A DNA stretch of 64,000 nt from NCBI GenBank assembly GCA_037137455.1, contig JBAXKG010000007.1:1-64000 (forward strand), read 5' to 3'. Shown here one piece after another: positions 23,170-31,351 of this stretch. The stretch is from CAIVAT01 sp037137455 (GTDB lineage: Bacteria > Bacteroidota > Bacteroidia > Bacteroidales > FEN-979). Under the pieces are notes generated by a model. It had not been told where the DNA came from. It ran no database searches and saw nothing but the letters and a program-made list of their open reading frames with translations. Positions within the stretch are counted from its first letter, which is position 1. The number at the start of each line of letters is the position of its first letter. The position numbers were made by a program, and so were the translations under genes.

Positions 23170-23191
23170 CAATTATATTTTAAAATATCGT

Positions 23192-23199
23192 TAATTTTG
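23192..23199 (+). promoter_or_regulatory. candidate promoter core for the nrnA-like gene
   Basis: TAATTTTG, 22 bases before the TTG start at 23222. With 23162-23169 it forms a compact back-to-back promoter pair. Confidence 0.5.
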
Positions 23200-23221
23200 C
23201 ATCCTGTAAACTTGACAATAC

Positions 23222-24241
23222 TTGGAAAACACCGATTTTTCTGCTATATCTGAAAAGCTTTCTGTTCCTTTGCAGATATTGATCACAACACATACCAATC
23301 CCGATGGTGATGCCATTGGATCAAGCCTCGCACTTTCATCATATCTGAAAAAGAAAAACCATGTTGTGCAAGTACTGGTACCTGATCCCTTTCCTGATTT
23401 CCTTTCCTGGATGCCAGGGCACGAGAACATTTTGATTTTTTCATCTGATAATGATGCATCTGTCCGTGCAATTGAAAATGCTGATCTTATAATTTCGGCC
23501 GATTATAACAGCCTCGACCGCCTTAATGAGGCTGGTCAAATTGTTCGCCAATCAAAAGCTATTAAAGTACTCATCGACCATCATTTATATCCGTCTGAAG
23601 AGTTCGATTTCAAAATTTCTATCTCTTCCATCTCCTCCACTTCTGAAATAATATACAATTTTATCAAGGAGAATGGTGATCTTCATTTATTGGATAAGGA
23701 TATCGCAGAATGTATTTATACAGGTATCATTACTGATACAGGTTCGCTTAGCTATTCCTGTAATTATGTCAATACATATTTGATCATCGCGGAACTATTT
23801 CGATTGGGCATTGATGGAGAACATATTCACAGGCTGATCTATGATACTTACTCTGAAAGCAGGTTGAGATTACTTGGCTATTCCATTAGCGATCAGCTGA
23901 TTGTACTTCCTGAGTTTCATACCGCTTATATCAAACTTACCAAAGAAGATTTGCAACGGTTTAATCATCAGATTGGTGATACTGAGGGAGTTGTAAATTA
24001 TGCACTTTCCATCAGGAACATAAACCTTGCGGCTTTATTTATGGAAAAAGATGGAATTGTCAAGGTTTCATTCCGTTCAAAAGGAAATTTTTCTGTTGAT
24101 AATTTTGCAAGGGAGTATTTCGGTGGTGGTGGACATCGGAATGCCTCAGGCGCAAATTGTACTACTAGCCTTGATGAGACAATTCTCAAGTTCAAACAAC
24201 TTTTATCACAATACCAGGCAAAGCTTAAAACTGTATATTGA
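23222..24241 (+). CDS. nrnA: DHH/DHHA1 phosphoesterase, NrnA-like (oligoribonuclease/pAp phosphatase)
   Basis: 339 residues from a TTG start, the only usable start between the promoter core and the first conserved motif. The DHH domain has THTNPDGDAIGSSLAL, ADYNSLDRL and IDHHLYPSE. The DHHA1 domain at the C-terminus ends in the substrate-binding GGGGHRNASGA. NrnA enzymes degrade 2-5-base RNA oligomers and dephosphorylate pAp. The next gene begins one base after its stop. Confidence 0.88.
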   Translation: MENTDFSAISEKLSVPLQILITTHTNPDGDAIGSSLALSSYLKKKNHVVQVLVPDPFPDFLSWMPGHENILIFSSDNDASVRAIENADLIISADYNSLDRLNEAGQIVRQSKAIKVLIDHHLYPSEEFDFKISISSISSTSEIIYNFIKENGDLHLLDKDIAECIYTGIITDTGSLSYSCNYVNTYLIIAELFRLGIDGEHIHRLIYDTYSESRLRLLGYSISDQLIVLPEFHTAYIKLTKEDLQRFNHQIGDTEGVVNYALSIRNINLAALFMEKDGIVKVSFRSKGNFSVDNFAREYFGGGGHRNASGANCTTSLDETILKFKQLLSQYQAKLKTVY

Positions 24242-24242
24242 T

Positions 24243-24803
24243 TTGGAAACAAAAAATGGCATTGAAGTAAGAACTATCTCCTTGATTGTCTTTTCCCTGT
24301 TGATGTTTTACCTGATATCCTGCAGTGAATCGCCTGAACAAATACATTCTGCAAATAACATCCGCATGATGGATGATACCTTATTAAATTATAACAAGCA
24401 GGTTGTCAGGGAAGAAAGCCTGGAAATAGAAGATTTTATCAATCGATATCATTGGAAGATGAATACGACCCAAACAGGCCTTCGATATATGATTTACAAA
24501 AACGGAAAAGGCCCGTATGCCAGAAAAGGTGATTTAGTCAGCATAAAATATAACGTACGATTATTAAATGGAGATTTGGTTTATAAATCAGATTCATTGG
24601 CTCCTTTCAAATTTGAAATCGGGAAACGAAAAGTTGCCAATGGCCTTGAAGAAGGTGTGATGTTGATGAAACCCGGCGATATAGCTAAACTTGTCGTACC
24701 TTCGCACCTTGCATTTGGACTAATTGGAGATATGGATAAAATCCCGAATAGGGCAATCCTGGTATATGATGTTGAAATTTGTTATATTAACAAGCCAAAT
24801 TAG
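24243..24803 (+). CDS. GldI-like FKBP-type peptidyl-prolyl isomerase lipoprotein
   Basis: 186 residues from the TTG at 24243, one base after the nrnA stop. A longer in-frame ATG at 24027 would lie deep inside nrnA and is unlikely. The signal ends LISC with Cys27 as lipidation site. The FKBP domain covers about 75-186: YMIYKNGKGPYARKGDLVSIKYNVRLLNGDLVY, GLEEGVMLMKPGDIAKLVVPSHLAFG and AILVYDVEI. In gliding Bacteroidota GldI is a lipoprotein of this build, needed for motility-protein folding. The neighbouring T9SS genes fit that role. Confidence 0.82.
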   Translation: METKNGIEVRTISLIVFSLLMFYLISCSESPEQIHSANNIRMMDDTLLNYNKQVVREESLEIEDFINRYHWKMNTTQTGLRYMIYKNGKGPYARKGDLVSIKYNVRLLNGDLVYKSDSLAPFKFEIGKRKVANGLEEGVMLMKPGDIAKLVVPSHLAFGLIGDMDKIPNRAILVYDVEICYINKPN

Positions 24804-24960
24804 TAAATTTACATCCGAATGCAATGATGGTTCAAAAAATGTTGAAAAAATAAATATTTGTTGTTAAGACAAATGCAGGACTTTATTATCTTGAGCAGGT
24901 CAATTTATTTTTTATCCGTTGAAATAATTAAATCAATAAATATTAATCTAAAAGTTTAAA

Positions 24961-26268
24961 ATGCGAAGTATGAAAAAAGTGTTTGTGAATCCGTTGGTTA
25001 TTGTGATGTTATTTGCTTTGACCATGTTAGCTTGTTCATCAAAGTATTCTGGTTATGACAAAACAGATACCGGATTATATTACAAGTTATTTAATGTTAG
25101 TAAGGATACGGTTAAAGCCAGGGTTGGGGATTGGGTTTCGTTGACAATGCGTTATTCCTACAAAGATTCTATTCTTTTCAACAGTAAATCATCAATGGGA
25201 AGTCCCGTGCGGTTCCAGTTGCCTCCTTCAGAGTTCAAAGGAGACATTTATGAAGGAATTCGGTTGATGTCGCCGGGCGATAGCGCCGATTTCATTGTGA
25301 ATGCAGATTCCCTGTTCACGAAAACTTTTCGCCAGCCTAAACGTCCTCCATTTATCGATAGCAATAGTGTAATCCACTTTTATATTTCTTTAATTTCCGT
25401 TGACTCCCCATCAACCCTTATGAAAAATGAGGAGGTTTCGTTGAAAAAATATATCGATGATAAAAAAATCACCGTTACTCCAACAGTTTCAGGATTATAC
25501 TTCATTGAAACAGTTCAGGGAAAAGGGATGAAGATCGATTCAGGTTGTTGGGTAAAAGCCCAGTTTAAGGTATCTCTTATTGATGGGAAGCAGATTTTTT
25601 CAACCTTCGATCGTGGCGAACCGATGCAGTTTGAATATGGCAAACGCTTTGATACTCCTGGCTTTGAAGAAGGTGTTGGAAAAATGATGAAAGGCGGCAA
25701 GGCAATGTTAGTTGTACCTTCAAAAATTGCCTTCGGTGAGATGGGCAGAGGCGCCATGGTACCACCCTATTCATCAATCATTTATGATATTGAAATTATC
25801 GATGTCCAGTCAAAAGCTGATCATGAAAAACAACAGACTCAGGAGAAAAAGAATGAACAACTTAAAATTGAAACCAATAAGAAACAGGAAGGAACCCTTA
25901 TGAATAAGTATCTTAAAGATCATAATATCAGTGCCAAGCCAACAGCAAGTGGATTGATATATGTTGAAAAAGTGAAAGGAACCGGAGCGAAAGCCATAAC
26001 AGGTAAAAAGGTCAAGGTACATTATACCGGAACACTTCTTAATGGTACTAAATTTGATTCATCGCGTGACCGTAATGAACCATTTGAATTTACTTTAGGC
26101 CAGGGTCAGGTTATCAAAGGCTGGGATGAAGGTATTGCATTAATGAATGTCGGTGGAAAAGCCACTATGATAATTCCTTCAAATATTGCCTATGGTGAAC
26201 GCAATATGGGCTCAATTCCATCCTATTCTACCCTCGTATTCGATGTTGAATTACTCGATGTAAAATAA
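24961..26268 (+). CDS. lipoprotein with three FKBP-type isomerase units
   Basis: 435 residues. Signal with lipobox LACSS, Cys25 lipidated. Unit 1 (about 40-155) is divergent. Unit 2 (about 165-285) has GDGK-like SLIDGKQIFSTF, GFEEGVGKMMKGGKAMLVVPSKIAFGE and PPYSSIIYDIEI. A Gln/Lys-rich linker (286-305) precedes unit 3 (about 310-435), the most canonical: VKVHYTGTLLNGTKFDSSRDR, GQVIKGWDEGIALMNVGGKATMIIPSNIAYGE. Probably a periplasmic or outer-membrane foldase. It follows the GldI-like gene by 157 bases, suggesting related function. Confidence 0.87.
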   Translation: MRSMKKVFVNPLVIVMLFALTMLACSSKYSGYDKTDTGLYYKLFNVSKDTVKARVGDWVSLTMRYSYKDSILFNSKSSMGSPVRFQLPPSEFKGDIYEGIRLMSPGDSADFIVNADSLFTKTFRQPKRPPFIDSNSVIHFYISLISVDSPSTLMKNEEVSLKKYIDDKKITVTPTVSGLYFIETVQGKGMKIDSGCWVKAQFKVSLIDGKQIFSTFDRGEPMQFEYGKRFDTPGFEEGVGKMMKGGKAMLVVPSKIAFGEMGRGAMVPPYSSIIYDIEIIDVQSKADHEKQQTQEKKNEQLKIETNKKQEGTLMNKYLKDHNISAKPTASGLIYVEKVKGTGAKAITGKKVKVHYTGTLLNGTKFDSSRDRNEPFEFTLGQGQVIKGWDEGIALMNVGGKATMIIPSNIAYGERNMGSIPSYSTLVFDVELLDVK

Positions 26269-26284
26269 ATTAAAACCCTGAAAA

Positions 26285-27331
26285 TTGAAAAGCCTGATTT
26301 CATTTGTTATCATTTGTTTTCTTTCTGCTCAATCATGGGTATTTGCAATAACAGTCGATTTTTCTGCCACACGGGTTTGCCTGGGTAATATAACCACCCT
26401 TATAAACACATCGATACCCGGTGATAGTGTTCAATACCGCTCATGGGATCTTGATGGTGATGGAAGATTTGTAGATGCCTATGATGACATCGTACAATAT
26501 CAGTTCCCGTATCCTGGCGCCCATGAAGTTGGTTTAAGAATTGTTACACTTAGTGGCGAGGCAAGAGCTATTTACAAACTCGTCATGGTCGGAAATCTGT
26601 CGGTCGATTTTTTAGTACAAAATGGTTGTATCTCTCAACCAGTTCAGTTTTTTAACAGATCTACCATAATTGGCGATGTGATTAACGACTATACCTGGGA
26701 TTTTGGCGATGGCAGTGCACAAAGTTATGAGAAGGACCCGACTCACCAGTATTCTGCCCCGGGAACTTTTAATGTTACCCTCACGGTCAATTCAGCGTTT
26801 GGTTGTTCGGTAATTTCACAACCAAAAACTATTACTATCGGAGATGCAGTTGTTATTGATCTAAAGTTTTCCGGAGATACCGTATTTGTCAAAGGCGGCA
26901 GCGTAACAGCTTACCTGCCTCCCGGCCTGTACGACAGTGTTTTATGGTCGACAAATGATACAACCGAATCAATTATTATAACAAAAGGGGGGGGGTACTG
27001 GGTTAGAGCATTTGTTGGTGGTTGCTATGCTGAAAAAAGCTTTCATATCAGGGTTGAGGAATATGGTTCAACGCCTGTTATCATGACGATGATTACTCCA
27101 AATGGCGATGGAATGAATGATAAGTGGCAGATACTAAATCTTTTTAAGGTTGGCCCGTGCGAAGTGAATATGTTTAATCGTTTGGGTGAAAATATTTTAT
27201 CAATTTCAGATTATCTCAACGACTGGGAAGGTACCTACAATGGAAAAGCATTGGCAAATGACACGTACTATTATTTTGTCCGTTGCTTGGATAATATCTT
27301 ATTACAGGGAACAGTAAACATTCTGAAATGA
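26285..27331 (+). CDS. PKD-domain protein with type-B T9SS sorting domain, containing a G9 tract
   Basis: 348 residues from a TTG start followed by a signal peptide ending WVFA. A PKD-like domain (about 130-185, DYTWDFGDGSAQSY) is followed by a sorting domain of the gliding-motility-associated C-terminal type (about 265-348: MITPNGDGMNDKWQI, FNRLGENI, WEGTYNGKALANDTYYY). Type-B cargo depends on a partnered PorP/SprF protein, which is encoded next with a 4-base overlap. Nine G in a row at 26987-26995 encode three Gly upstream of the sorting domain. A slip there would remove the export signal. Confidence 0.85.
   Translation: MKSLISFVIICFLSAQSWVFAITVDFSATRVCLGNITTLINTSIPGDSVQYRSWDLDGDGRFVDAYDDIVQYQFPYPGAHEVGLRIVTLSGEARAIYKLVMVGNLSVDFLVQNGCISQPVQFFNRSTIIGDVINDYTWDFGDGSAQSYEKDPTHQYSAPGTFNVTLTVNSAFGCSVISQPKTITIGDAVVIDLKFSGDTVFVKGGSVTAYLPPGLYDSVLWSTNDTTESIIITKGGGYWVRAFVGGCYAEKSFHIRVEEYGSTPVIMTMITPNGDGMNDKWQILNLFKVGPCEVNMFNRLGENILSISDYLNDWEGTYNGKALANDTYYYFVRCLDNILLQGTVNILK
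26987..26995 (+). repeat. G9 homopolymer inside a T9SS cargo gene
   Basis: Nine consecutive G, in frame as GGG-GGG-GGG, before the sorting domain of the PKD protein. It is the longest G run I noticed and stands in an AT-rich genome. Candidate slipped-strand switch. Confidence 0.85.
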
Positions 27332-28275
27332 GAAAAACCATATTCAGTTTATTTATTTTAATTGTTATTTGTCAGGAAATTTTCGCACAACAACTTCCTG
27401 TTCTTGATAATTATCTAATCAACCCTGTATCCATTTCTTCTGCTTTTTCAGGTAAATACTATTCATTTCAAACTATGGTGACCCATAGGAGTGAAGGAAC
27501 AAGAATTATTGGTTCACCGGTTATCGGAAACATTAACATCGATGCTGCTATCGCGAAAAAAATGGGAATAGGAGGGAGCATTCTACTGAATAAATCCGGA
27601 ATTTATAAGCATCTTTCAGTCAACCTGAATTATGCCTACCATTTGCAACTTGCTAAATTACATTTTCTTAGTTTTGGTCTTAGTGCCACCATGTATCAAA
27701 ATTCCATGGATGTTTCAGCTGTTATTGTGAAAGACCCAAACGACCCGATGCTGGTTAATCCAAAAATAACCGAGTCGTATTTTAATGTAGGAACAAGTCT
27801 CCTTTATACCGGATCACTTCTTAATTATCAGGATTTTAATTTTAGTGTTTCCTTCCCTATACTCTTTAATAACAGGTCATTTTACGCTGATACACTGTAT
27901 GAGTATGTACTTGCGATGAACAGAAATTTACTGATCTATTCAAATTATTCGCTTGAGTTAAATGAAGACTGGAAATTGAAATTTGATCTTTTATTCAGAT
28001 ATACACAGCAAACTCCGTGGACAATTGAAGTTAGTACCCTGGCAAAATTCCAGGACAGTTATTGGTTCGGGTTATTATACAGGAAACCCAGTATCATTGG
28101 AGTAACTGCTGGTTTGGCAATTATCAATAGCATTGTAATTAATTACAATTACGAATTCTTAGGTTTTTCTATGTTGGGAAATAGTGGAGGTAGCCATGAA
28201 GTTACTTTGGGATATCGTTTCGGAGGAATTGTAAAACCTAAAAAGACCTTGCAAATAAAAGACTATGCCAAATAA
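27328..28275 (+). CDS. PorP/SprF family T9SS membrane protein
   Basis: 315 residues with a signal ending EIFAQQ. The opening YLINPVSISSAFSGKYYSFQTMVTHRS fits the PorP/SprF pattern (NP...AG...RNQW-like). Then follow alternating amphipathic strands of an outer-membrane barrel, ending in a repeated-strand segment HEVTLGYRFGG. These proteins hold or export type-B sorted cargo. ATG overlaps the stop of the PKD cargo gene (ATGA), and its own 3' end overlaps the next cargo gene by 11 bases. The three genes therefore look translationally coupled. Confidence 0.88.
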   Translation: MRKTIFSLFILIVICQEIFAQQLPVLDNYLINPVSISSAFSGKYYSFQTMVTHRSEGTRIIGSPVIGNINIDAAIAKKMGIGGSILLNKSGIYKHLSVNLNYAYHLQLAKLHFLSFGLSATMYQNSMDVSAVIVKDPNDPMLVNPKITESYFNVGTSLLYTGSLLNYQDFNFSVSFPILFNNRSFYADTLYEYVLAMNRNLLIYSNYSLELNEDWKLKFDLLFRYTQQTPWTIEVSTLAKFQDSYWFGLLYRKPSIIGVTAGLAIINSIVINYNYEFLGFSMLGNSGGSHEVTLGYRFGGIVKPKKTLQIKDYAK

Positions 28276-31200
28276 AACAAGTAATTCTTTCCGGGGTCTC
28301 TTTGCATTAAGGGAGAAATGGGAAATAGGACTCCTTGCCATATTCTTTATCCTTATAAACCTTTTTGCCATTGGTCAGAACACATCAAAATCAGGTGGAG
28401 TTTGTTTCAGGGTTGACGATAATCCCGGCCTGATTAAGTTGAAACAGTTTGACTCAATATTTAGTAAATACCAGAAGAACTTTTGCCTGGCCATTACTTC
28501 GGGGGTTTTGCCACTTTCGCCCGATTATGTTTCTGCACTTAAAGGATTTACAGCATCGGGACATGAGATCATGGATAATACACCTAATTTGCAAACCCAG
28601 TCTTTTACTCTTCACAATATTCAGGATACTGCTCTTTATTCAAATGAATGGGGTGTTGATCATTTTAACGGACAAAAGGTTTGTTTAAAATATACCTCTA
28701 TTGATCTTTCAAATCCACATGGAGAGGGGCCAATAAATGTTTTTGGCAACCAGATAATCAGTGAAAATAACGGCGAGTTTGCTGATCTTAATGGTGACCC
28801 CTATTTCTTTGCCATTTATATACCATATAAAGATAGTATGTACCTCTGGTACGATTTAAAAAATAAAAATCCAAATGATCCGGATAGTTTAAAAATTAAA
28901 TCTTTTTGGGGAGAATCAGTGGATATTGGAACTCAATGGTTTTTCAATTACAAAAAATTAACCCAGCGGGATGTTTACATGCATCCTTCGGCAATCAAGC
29001 TGCTGGGCAAGCAGTCTCGGAAAATTTTTGATGACCTTCAGATGGATCGCCCGACAACCTGGATTCACCCTGTTGGCCAGGCGCCATGGCTCAATTCAAA
29101 TGAAGTGAAGGTAAACCTTGGTGATTCACTGGGATATACGTGTGGATCGAATTTTAAAAATTTTGCATACTTTACCTATAATGAATACAATAACGATAAA
29201 ACAAAGCAATTTTCCTTACAATCAGGTGATATTTCAATTGAGAAAAATACATTTCAATGGAATAAATCGAAAATTGCAGATGCCTTTGCGAAACATTTCG
29301 TGAAGGTCGATCTCTCTTATTTTTCTAATTCGGTTGGGGGCTGGAATGCATATCTTTATCGTTTAGACAGCCTTTTATCATGGTGTGTTGCAAGTAACAT
29401 CCCGATTAAAACATTTCATCAATGGAGCGCCTTTGTCTACGACAGCCTTCCGAATCGTGGGGTAAACATATTTCCTAAGCTCCATGCTGACCTTGATGGC
29501 GATGGTTTCCCGGATGGTTACGACCAGGATACATCATTAGAAGGTCACTATAGCCTCACTGATGGGGTTTCCGCCAGTGGAGGCCGTTGCTTCGAGCTCT
29601 TAGGAACCGGGAGTTTCTGCCGTGTGACAATGCTTGGCGGGGTTGAAAAAGGCAGTAATAAATTTACTTTATGGGTAAAACGTACCTCTGCCGATACCAG
29701 CAGAGTAGTTGTCGAATTTTCATTTCCTGAAACTGGAACAACTCAAACATTTGAATTTCTTGTTGATTCGACAATTTGGGTCAAGAAAGATGTGATTTTA
29801 TCTATTCCTGTAACAGCCTCCCTTGTGAACATTTTGATTAAAAACGAAGGTCAAAATCTTGATATTGTGAAAATCAGTGGAATGGACCTGCGTTCCTCTG
29901 GGTTTTTAATGAAAACCAAGTACCCGGCACAGGATGTCTTTGCTAATGTACAATTTGATAATGTCAATTTAAATGCATTGGTCAATGATTCAATATATGT
30001 TCCTTCAACCATCGAATGGTCCATCGGCAGTCATGATACCATGAATTTATCTATCCTTCCGGGCAATATTCTCAGGGTTTTAAAACCATTATCATTTTGG
30101 ACAGGCCGTGATAGTTCATACATTGTCGCACGTAGCCCTGAAGGAGTATTTGATAGCTGTTTCATGAACTTTATCTCTAGGCCTATTCCCAACGAGTGCA
30201 GCGGGGTGCCTATAATGTTATCGTTGCTTGATACACTCAGTAACGATATAATTCAATGGACATCAACCCCACATGATTCATCCATGTCTGATACCACTGT
30301 TTATAATCCAGTTGTTGCTCCAAAAGTTACTACTAAATACATGGTTACCTGCACAAATCCGTTTAGTGGTAATATTAATATTGATAGCATCACGCTGGTG
30401 CGTTATCCTCTTCCAATTCCCGGGTTGCCGGCTGATACTATGATATGCATCGGAGATAGTGTCAGACTTACTGTTCTTGATGGAACCCGTTTTTTATGGA
30501 GTACCGGAGATACTGTTGCCTCAATTGTTGTAAAACCTACAGAATTGACTACTTATACAGTCGTTGTTTTTAACGATTATAAATGTTCCGTTACCGATAG
30601 TGCGCGGGTGATAGTTATAAATAAACCTGATGTAATTTTGCATGGCTTGGCCCAGGCTTATTGCGTAAATGACTGGGCTGCAACAATATATGGCACTCCT
30701 TTCGGCGGAATCCTGGATGCCACGTCTGGGCTTTTTGGGAATCAGTTTTTTCCTGAGAGAGCTAATATCGGAATGAGTAAAGTTTGGTACACCTATACTG
30801 ATCCAACAGGATGTAGCGCTACCGACACGGTTAAGGTTATGGTTTATGATCTTCCGCATATTTTGCCCCAACCCGATACAACCATATGTGCCGGAAACAT
30901 AATTGTTTTGAACGCAGGCGCTGGTTTCGACAACTACCAATGGTCAAATGGTAAAACCGAACCAATTATCATGGTCGATTCAACCGGATATGGAATTGGT
31001 ATTTTTCAGATTTGGATTTACGTTACAAAAGACGGGTGTGCCTCTAAAGATTTTGCCCGAATTAAATTTGCACTTTGTCCGGGAATGGAAGAAAATTCGC
31101 TGGCTAAGGCATATACAGTATATCCAAACCCTGCAACCATGGAAATATATCTTCAAGCAAAATCAGCCAAAGCAGAGCCGCTTGATGTCCAAATATTTAA

Positions 31201-31342
31201 TTATAACGGGATTATTGTCAGCAAGAAAAGATATTTCGATATCCTCAATAAAATTACTATCTCCGATTTGCCAAAAGGCGCCTATATTATGAGAATATTA
31301 AAGGGAAATGAAGCAGCAGAGTATATGTTTATTAAAAATTAG
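28265..31342 (+). CDS. large T9SS cargo with polysaccharide-deacetylase-like N-terminus
   Basis: 1025 residues. A hydrophobic signal (about 20-37) is preceded by an unusually long 19-residue charged start. About 42-395 resembles polysaccharide-deacetylase/NodB-type barrels: GGVCFRVDDNPGLIKLKQF and SGHEIMDNTPN at equivalent strands, later HPVGQAPW. The catalytic metal residues cannot be assigned with confidence. DLDGDGFPDGYDQD (about 412-425) is a calcium-binding loop. A jelly-roll-like domain and several Ig-like units with paired cysteines follow. The last 75 residues (YTVYPNPATMEIYL ... LPKGAYIMRI) are a type-A sorting domain. Role: secreted or surface enzyme or adhesin. Confidence 0.8.
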   Translation: MPNKTSNSFRGLFALREKWEIGLLAIFFILINLFAIGQNTSKSGGVCFRVDDNPGLIKLKQFDSIFSKYQKNFCLAITSGVLPLSPDYVSALKGFTASGHEIMDNTPNLQTQSFTLHNIQDTALYSNEWGVDHFNGQKVCLKYTSIDLSNPHGEGPINVFGNQIISENNGEFADLNGDPYFFAIYIPYKDSMYLWYDLKNKNPNDPDSLKIKSFWGESVDIGTQWFFNYKKLTQRDVYMHPSAIKLLGKQSRKIFDDLQMDRPTTWIHPVGQAPWLNSNEVKVNLGDSLGYTCGSNFKNFAYFTYNEYNNDKTKQFSLQSGDISIEKNTFQWNKSKIADAFAKHFVKVDLSYFSNSVGGWNAYLYRLDSLLSWCVASNIPIKTFHQWSAFVYDSLPNRGVNIFPKLHADLDGDGFPDGYDQDTSLEGHYSLTDGVSASGGRCFELLGTGSFCRVTMLGGVEKGSNKFTLWVKRTSADTSRVVVEFSFPETGTTQTFEFLVDSTIWVKKDVILSIPVTASLVNILIKNEGQNLDIVKISGMDLRSSGFLMKTKYPAQDVFANVQFDNVNLNALVNDSIYVPSTIEWSIGSHDTMNLSILPGNILRVLKPLSFWTGRDSSYIVARSPEGVFDSCFMNFISRPIPNECSGVPIMLSLLDTLSNDIIQWTSTPHDSSMSDTTVYNPVVAPKVTTKYMVTCTNPFSGNINIDSITLVRYPLPIPGLPADTMICIGDSVRLTVLDGTRFLWSTGDTVASIVVKPTELTTYTVVVFNDYKCSVTDSARVIVINKPDVILHGLAQAYCVNDWAATIYGTPFGGILDATSGLFGNQFFPERANIGMSKVWYTYTDPTGCSATDTVKVMVYDLPHILPQPDTTICAGNIIVLNAGAGFDNYQWSNGKTEPIIMVDSTGYGIGIFQIWIYVTKDGCASKDFARIKFALCPGMEENSLAKAYTVYPNPATMEIYLQAKSAKAEPLDVQIFNYNGIIVSKKRYFDILNKITISDLPKGAYIMRILKGNEAAEYMFIKN

Positions 31343-31351
31343 TCACTCTGA

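Noticed and set aside
24027..24242. Extension of the GldI-like protein to ATG 24027
   Set aside because: It overlaps 215 bases of nrnA in another frame and would put the lipoprotein signal in the middle of the protein.
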